Of a stretch of 64,000 nt of DNA, positions 34,424 through 43,705 are shown one piece after another. The notes under the pieces are model-generated. The model did not search any database, was not told the DNA's origin, and saw nothing but the letters and a program-made list of their open reading frames with translations. The DNA lies in contig JANXBN010000004.1 in the NCBI GenBank assembly GCA_025060635.1, forward strand, positions 1-64,000, given 5' to 3'. The stretch's first letter is position 1, and each line of letters starts with the position of its first letter. Source of the stretch: Candidatus Kryptonium sp. (lineage in GTDB: Bacteria; Bacteroidota; Ignavibacteria; Kryptoniales; Kryptoniaceae). Position numbers and translations under genes: made by a program.

Positions 34424-36829
34424 ATGATAAGAAAAATTTTAATATTTGTAATTTTAATTTCAACCTTTTCGTTCAGATTATCTGCGCAGACAAATGCCGA
34501 TTGTTTCTCTTGCCATGATGATAAAACCTTAACCATGGAAAAGAATGGCAAAGTTATATCCCTCTATGTTGATCCCAAAAAGTTTGAGGCTTCGGTTCAT
34601 GGTTCATTAAGTTGCGTTGATTGTCATGAGAATTTCAATCCTGAGGAGATTCCGCACAAGGAAAAGATAGAACCTGTAAATTGTTCTTCCTGTCATTTAG
34701 ATGCTGTTAAGGGATTTGAGTTAAGCAAACATTCAAAGAAGATCAACTGCGCTTCTTGCCACGGAGATGCTCATGAGTTGGTCAAAACATCAAAAGTTAA
34801 TTTTGTAAGCAGATGTTCGGCATGTCATACAAAGGAATTTCAAGATTACAAGGTGAGCGTACATTTTAGCTCTAAGGGAGGATCTGATTGCATCTCTTGT
34901 CATGGATATCACGCAATAAAAATTGCCTCATCAGATGTTTGTATTAAATGTCATAGTGATAAAAGAATTGTTCAGGAGCATCAGGAGTTTGTTTTGAAAT
35001 ATAGAGAGAGCATCCATGCAAAATATATAAATTGTTCTGATTGTCATACAGGGCATAAAATTTTGAAGGCAAGTGATCCAAATTCAACTGTTGCGAGGGC
35101 AAACATCGGAAAAACATGTGAGAAATGTCATGAACAGATAGCGAGAAATTATTTTGAATCAGACCACGGTAAAGCTTTTATAAGTGGCTTTGAAAGCGCT
35201 CCATCTTGTACAGATTGCCATGGTGAGCATGACATAATGAGGGTTACAAGTGCGGAGTCAAAGATAAGTAGAGCAAATGAGGTAGGGGTTTGCCTGAAGT
35301 GCCATCTTGATAATCCCGAGGTAAGGAAAAGAATGACGCATGTTCCATCTTTTATAGCCTCGTATGAGAATAGCATTCACGGAAGATTGTTCCACGCTGG
35401 TAATCATGAAGCAGCTGTTTGTAGTGATTGTCATGGTGCACACGAAATGATGAAGGTAAGCAATCCAAGCTCAAAAGTTTATAAGCTTAATATATCTTCA
35501 ACTTGTGGTAAATGTCATCAGGAAATATCAAAAGATTTTAATGAAAGTATACATGGCGTTGCCCTTTCAAAGGGTAATTTTGATTCCCCGACTTGCACTG
35601 ATTGTCATGGGGAACATTTGATCCTTGAGCCAAATGATCCACGCTCGCCAGTTGCTCCACGAAATGTCGCACTTCAGCTTTGTTCAAAATGTCACGCATC
35701 TGTAAAGCTATCTGAAAAGTATGGACTTCCTGCTGATAAGTTTAAAACATTTACGGATAGTTATCATGGTTTAAATGTTCGTCTCGGAAATGTTGAAGCG
35801 GCAAATTGTGCAAGCTGTCATGGGGTTCACGATATTTTACCTTCTTCTGATCCGCGGTCACGGGTTCATAAGGCAAATCTTGTAAATACATGTGGACAGT
35901 GTCATCCCGGAGCCAATGAAAACTTTGTGAAAGGGAAAGTTCATGTAACGGTTGCAAGCTCGGATGAAAAAATTATTTATTGGGTATCAACAATTTATAT
36001 AGTTTTAATAGTATCAATCGTCGGCTCAATGTTCATTCATAACCTGCTTGATTGGATAAGGAAGACAATAGATAAGTATAAGCAAAAACATTCAGGATTA
36101 TTTTATTCAACAGATGAATCTCGGAGAAAGACGAATCTTTATTTAAGGATGACGCTTGAGGAAAGAATACAGCATTTTGTTCTCCTCGTGAGTTTCTTCA
36201 CTCTTGTGATAACTGGATTTATGCTTGCTTTCCCAGATGCTTGGTGGGTTATAGCTATAAGAAACATAGTAGGTGGCGAAGCGGTTTTCAAATATAGAGG
36301 ATTAATTCATAGAATTGCAGCTGTTTTGCTCGTTCTTGATTCAATTTATCATCTTTATTACATTATCTTCACCAAGAGAGGACGTGAGTTTATCAAGGAC
36401 ATAATGTTCAAAACGCAAGACATAAAAGATATGATTCAAGTTTTAAAATACAATCTTGGGCTTTCAAAGGAAAAACCGAAGTTCGGGAGGTTTAACTATA
36501 TTGAAAAGAGCGAATATTGGGCTTTAATTTGGGGAACCGTAGTAATGACTGTAACTGGTATTGTTCTATGGTTTGAAAATCATTTCATGGGATGGTTTTC
36601 AAAGACATTTGTTGATGTATGCAACACAATTCATTACTTTGAAGCGTGGCTTGCGTTTCTTGCGATAATTGTCTGGCATATTTACTATGTCGTCTTCAAT
36701 CCCGATGTTTATCCTATGAACTTTGCTTGGATCACCGGTTATTTAACCGAGGAAGAAATGGAAAAAGAACATCCGCTTGAACTTGAAAAAATAAAACTCC
36801 AAGAAATTAAAAAAGGGGAACTTGTATGA
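34424..36829 (+). CDS. 17-haem cytochrome c fused to b561-type cytochrome b
   Basis: This 801-residue protein has a signal peptide (ending RLSAQ), then a periplasmic part to about residue 510 with 17 CXXCH motifs. Repeats of about 65 residues (SIHG...CxDCHGxH...DPxS...TCxKCH) hold two haems each. About five transmembrane helices follow. His residues in RIQHFVLL, LIHRIA, IYHLYY and VWHIYYV are placed like the b-haem ligands of cytochrome b561/Ni-Fe hydrogenase b subunits. The plan resembles Geobacter CbcL (about nine c haems plus a b module) but with more haems. It would oxidise quinol and pass electrons to periplasmic cytochromes, or do the reverse. It is the first gene of a tight operon. Confidence 0.92.
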   Translation: MIRKILIFVILISTFSFRLSAQTNADCFSCHDDKTLTMEKNGKVISLYVDPKKFEASVHGSLSCVDCHENFNPEEIPHKEKIEPVNCSSCHLDAVKGFELSKHSKKINCASCHGDAHELVKTSKVNFVSRCSACHTKEFQDYKVSVHFSSKGGSDCISCHGYHAIKIASSDVCIKCHSDKRIVQEHQEFVLKYRESIHAKYINCSDCHTGHKILKASDPNSTVARANIGKTCEKCHEQIARNYFESDHGKAFISGFESAPSCTDCHGEHDIMRVTSAESKISRANEVGVCLKCHLDNPEVRKRMTHVPSFIASYENSIHGRLFHAGNHEAAVCSDCHGAHEMMKVSNPSSKVYKLNISSTCGKCHQEISKDFNESIHGVALSKGNFDSPTCTDCHGEHLILEPNDPRSPVAPRNVALQLCSKCHASVKLSEKYGLPADKFKTFTDSYHGLNVRLGNVEAANCASCHGVHDILPSSDPRSRVHKANLVNTCGQCHPGANENFVKGKVHVTVASSDEKIIYWVSTIYIVLIVSIVGSMFIHNLLDWIRKTIDKYKQKHSGLFYSTDESRRKTNLYLRMTLEERIQHFVLLVSFFTLVITGFMLAFPDAWWVIAIRNIVGGEAVFKYRGLIHRIAAVLLVLDSIYHLYYIIFTKRGREFIKDIMFKTQDIKDMIQVLKYNLGLSKEKPKFGRFNYIEKSEYWALIWGTVVMTVTGIVLWFENHFMGWFSKTFVDVCNTIHYFEAWLAFLAIIVWHIYYVVFNPDVYPMNFAWITGYLTEEEMEKEHPLELEKIKLQEIKKGELV

Positions 36830-37083
36830 GCTGTGAAGAAAAAGAAATTAAAAACATAATGATTGAGATTTTGAAAGTTGCAATTGAAAGGGAAAAAGAT
36901 TCTTTTGATTATTACTATTCGGCTTCATTAAAAGCATGCGAGCCAAGAGTTCAAAAGTTTTTGCTTGAACTTGCAGAGATGGAAAAGGAACATCGCAGAT
37001 TGCTTGAAGAAAAATTAAAGGAGCTTGAATCCGAGGTTTCAGTCCTTGATGGAATAAGGTCAAGTTTTGAATATTATGAATAA
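36826..37083 (+). CDS. Half-size ferritin/rubrerythrin-like protein
   Basis: This 85-residue cytoplasmic protein is two helices with the pattern of one half of a ferritin-like four-helix bundle. Glu residues at 21-23 (AIEREKDSFDYYYSAS) and the ExxH motif EMEKEHRRL (Glu53, His56) are placed like rubrerythrin di-iron ligands. A dimer could build one di-iron site. There is no rubredoxin domain or signal peptide. It sits inside the cytochrome operon, with its ATG overlapping the previous stop, which is unusual for a soluble iron or peroxide protein. It may protect against peroxide or sense iron. The role is inferred. Confidence 0.72.
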   Translation: MSCEEKEIKNIMIEILKVAIEREKDSFDYYYSASLKACEPRVQKFLLELAEMEKEHRRLLEEKLKELESEVSVLDGIRSSFEYYE

Positions 37084-37097
37084 AATATGGAGTTGAA

Positions 37098-37787
37098 ATG
37101 AGGCAGGAGAAAGGAATTTTGCGTTTCTCTCTGTCGTGGAGAATTCAGCATTTCCTTTTGATGGTAAGCGTAGTGCTTTTGATAATAACTGGTTTTGCCT
37201 TAAGGTATCATGATACCTGGTTTGGAAAATTTTTGATATTCATTGAGGGAGGTTTTGAAGCGAGGGGAACTTTGCATAGGGTTTCAGCAGTGCTTCTTTT
37301 TATTACAGCAATTTATCATTTGATTTATATCCTTTTTACGAGCGAAGGACGAAGGGAATTTAGAGAACTGTTGCCGAGGAAAAAGGATTTTGCTGATTTC
37401 CTTGAAAGTGTAAAATATGACATTGGGAAAAATGAGAATCCACCGATGTATGGTAGATATTCTTATAAAGAGAAAATTCAATACTGGGCTTTCTTTATCT
37501 TTGTTGTGCTGATGATACTAAGTGGGTTTGTTTTATGGTTTCATAATTATCTTTTTGGGGTTTTACCGAAGTGGTTTTTTGACCTTTCGCAGGCATTACA
37601 TAGTGCGACTGCGACGCTTATAATAACTTTTCTTGTGCTGTGGCATCTTTATCTTGTTCACTTTTCACCTGGTAATTTTCCAATGAATGCTTCTTTCTGG
37701 CATGGCTATGTTTCAGAAGATTGGCTCAAGGAAAATCATTATCTTGAATATCTTGAGATAAAAAATAAGGAAAGTGGAAAGACATGA
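37098..37787 (+). CDS. b561-type cytochrome b membrane subunit
   Basis: This 229-residue protein has about four to five transmembrane helices. His18 (RIQHFLL), His60 (TLHRVS), His74 (IYHLIYI) and a His near residue 190 (VLWHLYLVHF) match b-haem ligands of the cytochrome b561/formate-dehydrogenase gamma family. It aligns with the C-terminal part of 34424-36829 and with 38828-39709. It has no c-haem motif. Its stop overlaps the start of the nine-haem cytochrome (ATGA), which it probably serves as the quinol-oxidising membrane partner. Confidence 0.85.
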   Translation: MRQEKGILRFSLSWRIQHFLLMVSVVLLIITGFALRYHDTWFGKFLIFIEGGFEARGTLHRVSAVLLFITAIYHLIYILFTSEGRREFRELLPRKKDFADFLESVKYDIGKNENPPMYGRYSYKEKIQYWAFFIFVVLMILSGFVLWFHNYLFGVLPKWFFDLSQALHSATATLIITFLVLWHLYLVHFSPGNFPMNASFWHGYVSEDWLKENHYLEYLEIKNKESGKT

Positions 37788-38824
37788 AAAAGTTTTGGTT
37801 GTTGACAGTTTTTGTTCTCTTCTTTGTTGAATTTTCAATTTCACAGATCAAGAATGAGCGATGTTTCATTTGCCACGGTGTGAAAAATTTTGGAATTGTT
37901 GAGCGTGGGGAATTTAAATCGCTTTATGTTTCAAAAGAAGATTATGAAACCTCGGTTCATGGTAAATTTGCCTGTGTTTCCTGTCATGTTGATGTCCGCG
38001 TTATACCGCATTTAACAAAGCCTCAGAAGATCCACTGCTTGCAATGTCACTTTGAAGGTAATGTCGTTGGAGCTCCAGTTACAGCGAAACCTGAAAAATA
38101 TAAAGAAAGTATACACGGAAGAGCACTTGCAAAAGGTAAAAATGCTCCAGATTGTAAGGATTGTCATACAGTTCATTATGTCAAAAAGCCGGAAGATCCA
38201 AATTCAAGCGTTTTTAAAACAAATGTCCCAGAACTCTGCGGAAGATGTCATCAAATCGCAAAAGAGGAGTACTATAACTCAATTCATTGGGCTGGAATTC
38301 AAAAGGGTGAATTAGCTGCAGCAGTTTGCACAGATTGTCATCGTGAGCATGATATCTTGCCTCCGGAAGACCCGAGATCAAGCTTAAATCCTAAAAATGT
38401 CGTTGCGACATGTGATAAGTGTCATTCCGATGTAAAATTAATGAAAAGGGTTGGTGTTCCTGTTAAGAATCCAGAAGCATATAAAGAAAACTTTCACGGC
38501 ATAGCGTTGAAGTTTGGAGTTGTAAGAGCTGCTAATTGTGCTTCATGTCATGAATATCATAATGTTTTACCATCGCGAGATCCGAGATCCCCAATTCATC
38601 CAGCAAATCTTGCAAAAACTTGTGGAAAGTGTCATCCGAGGGCGAATGAAAATGTTGCGAAAGGGAAATTTCATGTTTTGCCTGGGGAGAAGGATTCAGG
38701 AATTGTTTATTATGTTTATACATTCTTTAAGTGGTTCACAGTAATTGTGTTGGCGGGGCTTTTTACGCACATAATACTTGATTTGATCGGACATATAAGA
38801 AGGAAAAGAAAAAAGAGCGAATAA
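37784..38824 (+). CDS. Nine-haem cytochrome c with C-terminal membrane anchor
   Basis: This 346-residue protein has a signal peptide (ending SISQ), nine CXXCH motifs (CFICH, CVSCH, CLQCH, CKDCH, CGRCH, CTDCH, CDKCH, CASCH, CGKCH) and one C-terminal helix followed by a basic tail (HIRRKRKKSE). It is clearly paralogous to the last part of the 17-haem protein: both have ANCASCH...LPS.DPRS..H.ANL..TCG.CHP.ANEN near the anchor. It should be held in the inner membrane, facing the periplasm. With the cytochrome b encoded before and after it, it forms a split version of the fused module in 34424-36829. Confidence 0.92.
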   Translation: MKKFWLLTVFVLFFVEFSISQIKNERCFICHGVKNFGIVERGEFKSLYVSKEDYETSVHGKFACVSCHVDVRVIPHLTKPQKIHCLQCHFEGNVVGAPVTAKPEKYKESIHGRALAKGKNAPDCKDCHTVHYVKKPEDPNSSVFKTNVPELCGRCHQIAKEEYYNSIHWAGIQKGELAAAVCTDCHREHDILPPEDPRSSLNPKNVVATCDKCHSDVKLMKRVGVPVKNPEAYKENFHGIALKFGVVRAANCASCHEYHNVLPSRDPRSPIHPANLAKTCGKCHPRANENVAKGKFHVLPGEKDSGIVYYVYTFFKWFTVIVLAGLFTHIILDLIGHIRRKRKKSE

Positions 38825-38827
38825 ACC

Positions 38828-39709
38828 ATGGATGTGAGAAAGGAAGCTGAAAAATTGATCAATGAAGTTGAAAAGGAAAAAGGCATCACGCTTGACGATG
38901 AATTCAAAGAAAAATTGAAAGATGAGATTGCGGAAAAGATAAAAGTTGAAATTGAACGAAAGAAGAGAGAAGAAGAGAAGAAAACTAAATCTGCTAAAGA
39001 AGAAGAGGAATACTTTATTCGTTTTAGCTTGAATATTCGGCTTCAGCATTTGACACTTGCTATCGGTGTCCTATTGCTGATAATAACAGGACTACCTGTT
39101 AAATTTCATGAGTCAAAATGGGCTGAGCTATTCTTTAATTTAATAGGCGGAATACAGGTATCAAGATTTCTCCATAGAGTTGGTGCGGTTTTACTTATAT
39201 TTGTCTCAATTTGGCATACGATTTATATTGCGTTTACAAAAGAAGGAAGGAACGAGTTCAAAGAACTTCTACCTCGGAAAAAGGACTTTCTTGATTTCTG
39301 GCAAAATATAAAATACATGCTTGGAAAGACGAACGAGAGACCTAAGTATGGAAGATACTCATACATTGAAAAATTTGATTACTGGGCTGTTTATTGGGGA
39401 ATGGTTATAATGGTTGTGTCTGGTTTGATTTTGTGGTTTCATAATTTCTTCCTTGCAATTTTTCCCAAATTTGTCTTTGATATAGCAAAGGAAGCTCATT
39501 CAGATGAAGCTATGTTAGCAACTCTTGCGATTGTAGTGTGGCACTGGTATAATGCTCATTTTAATCCGCACATTTTCCCGTTTAATCCAACGATATTCAC
39601 GGGAAAAATTTCAAAAGAGAGAATGATACGAGAACATCCACTGGAATATGAGAAAATTATGCGAGAGAAACTTATGAAGGAGGAAAAGTCAGATGAAAAG
39701 CAAGCGTAA
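38828..39709 (+). CDS. Cytochrome b (b561 type) with charged N-terminal extension
   Basis: This 293-residue protein begins with about 62 highly charged residues predicted as a cytoplasmic coiled coil (EKLINEVEKEKGITLDDEF...KVEIERKKREEEKK). A b561-like membrane part with at least four helices follows, with His in RLQHLTL, FLHRVGA, IWHTIYI and VVWHWYNAHF at the haem-ligand places. It is the closest relative of 37098-37787 in the window. It follows the nine-haem gene by 3 bp and overlaps the next gene by 17 bp. The extension is absent from its two paralogues here and may dock a cytoplasmic partner. Confidence 0.85.
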   Translation: MDVRKEAEKLINEVEKEKGITLDDEFKEKLKDEIAEKIKVEIERKKREEEKKTKSAKEEEEYFIRFSLNIRLQHLTLAIGVLLLIITGLPVKFHESKWAELFFNLIGGIQVSRFLHRVGAVLLIFVSIWHTIYIAFTKEGRNEFKELLPRKKDFLDFWQNIKYMLGKTNERPKYGRYSYIEKFDYWAVYWGMVIMVVSGLILWFHNFFLAIFPKFVFDIAKEAHSDEAMLATLAIVVWHWYNAHFNPHIFPFNPTIFTGKISKERMIREHPLEYEKIMREKLMKEEKSDEKQA

Positions 39710-41681
39710 GATAATAATCTTAACTTTATCTATACTTTTCCTTGGTTATCTTTTCTTCCTGTTTTTAAGAACTTCGGATGATCCGGAATACTGCGGTTCA
39801 TGTCATTTTATGAAACCTTATTATGAGAACTGGTTAACTTCAACGCATAATCAGGTAAATTGCATAACCTGCCATTATGGACCTGGTGTTGGAAATTATC
39901 TTAAAGGTAAAGTTAGATTGCTATCTGAAATAGCAAGATATTATCTTGGTGTTTACAATTATGAGATCACTTCAAAAGTGAGCAATGAATCTTGCATTGA
40001 ATGCCATAAAGAGAAAGATTTTGCAGATAAAGAGATATTTTTTGTAAATGGAAAAGTTAAATTTTCACACGCAAAGCATTTAAATGAAGAAAAAGTCGGT
40101 TTTAAGCTGCAATGTCAAACATGCCATTCTGAACTTGTCCAGGGTCGTCACGAGGCGGTTTCTCCCAAAATTTGCGTTCTTTGCCATTTCCCAGGCGGTG
40201 AAGTTATGAAAGGGTTGCCTATCTCTAATTGTGCTAACTGTCATGGTCCACCAAAAGATGATATAATGATATGGGGAGTTCCGTTTAATCATTCTGAATA
40301 TATAAAAAACAACATTGATTGTTCAACTTGTCATCTCCATGTTACGGTTGGACGCGGTGATGTAAGATTGGAGAGATGCGCATCTTGCCATGTTAATGTA
40401 ACAGAAATAACGCTTAGATCAAAGGAGATGCATCAAATTCATGTAACTAATGAGAAAATTAACTGTTCTAAATGCCATGAAGAGGTAAAGCATGGCAAAG
40501 TTGAAGTTTTTGAGGTTTTTTCACCCACATGCCAGGAGTGCCATGGGAATAAGCATTCAGTCCAAGAGAGAATTTATTCAGGAAGTGGTGGTAAAGGTGT
40601 AGCGGTTTTGCCGGATCCGATGTTTCTTGCGGGGGTTTCTTGCAGAGGTTGCCATGAAGTTAAACTTGTTAAAGCCCATAATGAAGTAAGCTTTGAGCTG
40701 CCTGAGTTTAACCCAAGTTCGTGCAGTGATTGCCATGGGAAGGGATATGATAGACTTGTTCAACAATGGCAAGAAATTGTTAAAGGCAGAATTTCTAAAC
40801 TTGAAAATGAAATTGAAATCGCTGGACTTTTGAAAAGAGCTGGACTTAAAAAGTTCAATGATGAAAATGTTAATGCTAATTTTGAGATCGTAAAAAAAGA
40901 CGGAAGTTATGGCGCTCATAATATAAGGTATGTAAACTTGCTTCTTGATGTTATTGAGAAGGAGCTTAAAATATGGGATAAGAAACCAGATATTGAAGTT
41001 GTTTATAAAAATAACTCAAGATGTCTTGATTGTCACTTCGGGGTTGAGAATTTAAACAGTACATATAAAGGTAAAAATTTCCCACACGGAGCACATCTTT
41101 TTAAACTTAATTGCGTTAATTGTCATACTGGTAGTGAACCTTCACAGGCAGGGCATGGTAAGATATTGGACTTTGTGAATGATTGTAATAGTTGTCATCA
41201 TAAAAATCTGGCGGTGTCTTCAAACAAGAGTGAATCTAATTGTGAAAGTTGCCATTCCAAGCAAGCTGATTTTTATCGCGGTAAGTTTTTAACTGATTCT
41301 GAAGATTTTATGTATCAGGCGGGAATATCATGTCAAGATTGTCATTCTGGAGACAAAAATTTACCTACGAGGCCAAGCGCTGAAATTTGCGGTGCTTGCC
41401 ACGAACAAAGCTATGTGGATGATTTTGTTGGAAAGCAAAAGCAACTTAGAGAATTAATTGCGAAGTGGAATGGTTTAACCCCAGAAATGATTAGAACTTT
41501 GAAGGCGAGCAACAGCAAAGAAGACATAGCGAAATTTGATGAGATTAGAAAAATGATCCGAGAGTTTGAAAATGAGGGATCCTTTGGAGCTCATAATTTG
41601 CAATTTATTGATGAATTAAGTCAAAAAATTGAAAGGTTCATTGGAAAATTTGAATTTGTGGAAAGACGAAGTTTGAAATAA
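39693..41681 (+). CDS. 18-haem NapC/NirT-anchored cytochrome c
   Basis: This 662-residue protein has an N-terminal membrane anchor (residues 7-26) followed by a NapC/NirT-like start (YCGSCHFMKPYYENWLTSTH). There are 18 CXXCH motifs. Haems 1-12 are followed by a helical segment with GSYGAHNIRYVNLLL, and haems 13-18 by a second with GSFGAHNLQFIDEL, so the protein looks like two units each closed by a GxHN helix bundle. NapC/NirT proteins oxidise menaquinol at the inner membrane and feed periplasmic reductases. A second 18-haem paralogue lies 6 bp downstream. I do not know a close characterised homologue. Confidence 0.9.
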   Translation: MKSKRKIIILTLSILFLGYLFFLFLRTSDDPEYCGSCHFMKPYYENWLTSTHNQVNCITCHYGPGVGNYLKGKVRLLSEIARYYLGVYNYEITSKVSNESCIECHKEKDFADKEIFFVNGKVKFSHAKHLNEEKVGFKLQCQTCHSELVQGRHEAVSPKICVLCHFPGGEVMKGLPISNCANCHGPPKDDIMIWGVPFNHSEYIKNNIDCSTCHLHVTVGRGDVRLERCASCHVNVTEITLRSKEMHQIHVTNEKINCSKCHEEVKHGKVEVFEVFSPTCQECHGNKHSVQERIYSGSGGKGVAVLPDPMFLAGVSCRGCHEVKLVKAHNEVSFELPEFNPSSCSDCHGKGYDRLVQQWQEIVKGRISKLENEIEIAGLLKRAGLKKFNDENVNANFEIVKKDGSYGAHNIRYVNLLLDVIEKELKIWDKKPDIEVVYKNNSRCLDCHFGVENLNSTYKGKNFPHGAHLFKLNCVNCHTGSEPSQAGHGKILDFVNDCNSCHHKNLAVSSNKSESNCESCHSKQADFYRGKFLTDSEDFMYQAGISCQDCHSGDKNLPTRPSAEICGACHEQSYVDDFVGKQKQLRELIAKWNGLTPEMIRTLKASNSKEDIAKFDEIRKMIREFENEGSFGAHNLQFIDELSQKIERFIGKFEFVERRSLK

Positions 41682-41687
41682 ACAACC

Positions 41688-43640
41688 ATGACTACAGCAA
41701 GGAAAAATAAGATATTCTTAAAGTTTGGCGTAGGAATCCTCATAGCTTTGTTTGTTTTGGCTTTTTCTGCCGAATTTACATCTCGTCCATCGTTTTGCCC
41801 AACTTGTCATTATATGGAGCCATTTTATGAAAGCTGGAAAACATCTACGCATAAAGATGTGACATGTGTGAAGTGCCATTTCCCGCCAGGATTTGCTGGC
41901 ACAGTGAGAGGCAAAGTTGAAGGGCTTGTTCAACTTGTAAATTATTTCGCTCGTTCATATACAAAAAGGAAACCTTGGGCAGAAATTTCGGATGAATCAT
42001 GTCTGCAAAGTGGATGTCATGACACACGATTATTGAAAGGAAAAGTGGTTTATAAGGGCGTCGTTTTTGATCATGTTCCTCATCTTGAGGAGATGAGGCG
42101 AGGAAAGAAGTTAAGATGCACAAGCTGTCATTCGCAGATTGTTCAAGGTGAGCACATAACAGTTACTGAAACAACCTGCTTTCTTTGTCATTTTAAGAGA
42201 GATGGAGATATTGAGCTAGTGCTTTATAAAAAGTTATCAAATTGTCAAACTTGTCATCACTGGGAGCTGATCTCAAAAAATGAAATGGCTAAATATAGAT
42301 TTGATCATTCTGAAGTTGTCAAGAGAAAAATTGAATGTGTCCATTGCCATACTAACACAATAGTTGGAGATGGATTCGTTCCAAGGGAAAATTGTTATGC
42401 TTGTCATTTTGACCATGCACGTTTAAGCCAATATGAAAATACAACGCTTCTTCACAGAGTTCATATTACGGAACACAAAATTGAATGTATTCAATGTCAT
42501 CTGACAATTCAGCATAAAGTCAATAAAACAATCTCCGATGAGAAATTGGATTGCGGTTCATGTCATATAAATGAACACACAACTCAAACGCTTCTTTTTG
42601 CTGGAAAAGATATCAATGGCCTAAATGGAGAACCAGATCCTATGTTTGAAGCTGGATTAAGTTGTGCAAGTTGTCATACTTTTCATAATGATGTGACAGA
42701 TAAAGGGAAAACAAGGAGTTCTCATTTGAAATCTTGTGAAACATGTCACGAGAAAGGTTATACAAAGCTTTTTGCGTTATGGAAGGAATCTATCGCTGAA
42801 AAAATATATAAGTTGAAACAGCAAATTCATATCGTTGATTCGCTTGTGAAAAATGTATCAAGAGCAAGAGAATATGTTGAGAAAGCAAGAAACGCAGTTT
42901 TTATAGTTGAATCAGGCAAGGCGGTTCACAATATAAAATATTCAGATCAAATAATTATCAGCGGGTATAGATATCTCGTTGAGGCTTTGAAAATCGCGAA
43001 GATAAATTATGATGTCTCGGATTTCTTTGTTTCCTCAAAAGTTCCCAAAGAATGTGCAAATTGCCATGCAGGGATTGAGAGTATAACTAATCCTATTTAT
43101 AGCACTTTATTTTCGCATTCAACTCATGTCCAGAAAAGAGACATCAAATGTGGTGTTTGTCATTCAAATGTGAGAAAGCATGGCGAGTTAATTTTGACAA
43201 AAGATAAATGTAATTCTTGCCATCACCAAAATTTAACAGCTGAAGGTTGTAAAACATGTCACCAAGTAGAAAACGAAATTTATATTGGAGCTTTTATGGG
43301 GAAGAATATACCTGATGTAATGCATCAAGCTGGCGTTGAATGTGCTGATTGTCATGTTTTGAATAACAAAGTTCTAAAACCTGATGAGAAAGCGTGTCTT
43401 AACTGTCATGAATCTGGTTATGATGATATGGCTGTTGATTGGAAAAACGATGTGAAAAAATTTGTTGAAGAGATTAAAGCCTTGAGCTTAAGGTATTTTG
43501 AAAAAGACAAGGATGAAATTTTAAAAATAGTCAATCAACTTGAGCGACACGGAGCCGGTGGATTGCACAACTATAGCTTGACTATTGAAGTGCTTAATGA
43601 TTTGAAAAGAAAGATGAGTGTATCCATAGGAAAAAGGTAG
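41688..43640 (+). CDS. 18-haem NapC/NirT-anchored cytochrome c, paralogue with CX4CH site
   Basis: This 650-residue protein is a paralogue of the preceding gene. It has a membrane anchor (residues 12-28), CPTCHYMEPFYESWKTSTH, and 18 haem sites in the same order. Seventeen are CXXCH. The third is CLQSGCH (CX4CH), where the paralogue has CIECH. The GxHN segments are weaker (GKAVHNIKY, GAGGLHNYS). CX4CH sites can bind haem c but often need a special lyase or give an unusual environment. It probably works in the same inner-membrane quinol-to-periplasm step as its neighbour, perhaps at a different potential. Confidence 0.9.
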   Translation: MTTARKNKIFLKFGVGILIALFVLAFSAEFTSRPSFCPTCHYMEPFYESWKTSTHKDVTCVKCHFPPGFAGTVRGKVEGLVQLVNYFARSYTKRKPWAEISDESCLQSGCHDTRLLKGKVVYKGVVFDHVPHLEEMRRGKKLRCTSCHSQIVQGEHITVTETTCFLCHFKRDGDIELVLYKKLSNCQTCHHWELISKNEMAKYRFDHSEVVKRKIECVHCHTNTIVGDGFVPRENCYACHFDHARLSQYENTTLLHRVHITEHKIECIQCHLTIQHKVNKTISDEKLDCGSCHINEHTTQTLLFAGKDINGLNGEPDPMFEAGLSCASCHTFHNDVTDKGKTRSSHLKSCETCHEKGYTKLFALWKESIAEKIYKLKQQIHIVDSLVKNVSRAREYVEKARNAVFIVESGKAVHNIKYSDQIIISGYRYLVEALKIAKINYDVSDFFVSSKVPKECANCHAGIESITNPIYSTLFSHSTHVQKRDIKCGVCHSNVRKHGELILTKDKCNSCHHQNLTAEGCKTCHQVENEIYIGAFMGKNIPDVMHQAGVECADCHVLNNKVLKPDEKACLNCHESGYDDMAVDWKNDVKKFVEEIKALSLRYFEKDKDEILKIVNQLERHGAGGLHNYSLTIEVLNDLKRKMSVSIGKR

Positions 43641-43642
43641 AG

Positions 43643-43671
43643 TTGATATTTTGATTTGCCTTTGTTAAAAT
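43643..43671 (+). promoter_or_regulatory. Candidate sigma-70 promoter inside the cytochrome region
   Basis: TTGATA (43643-43648), 17 bp, TAAAAT (43666-43671). It begins 3 bp after the stop of the 18-haem gene and sits 35 bp before the tetrahaem gene, which has a GGAGGAG ribosome-binding site. The second half of the locus therefore may be transcribed separately. Confidence 0.55.
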
Positions 43672-43705
43672 AAATACACAACAAAAATTAACATATGGAG
43701 GAGAA

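Noticed and set aside
38696-39049. Minus-strand frame opposite the cytochrome b N-terminal coiled coil
   Set aside because: Its Phe-rich sequence is the reverse complement of the Lys/Glu-rich coiled coil, a typical compositional artefact.
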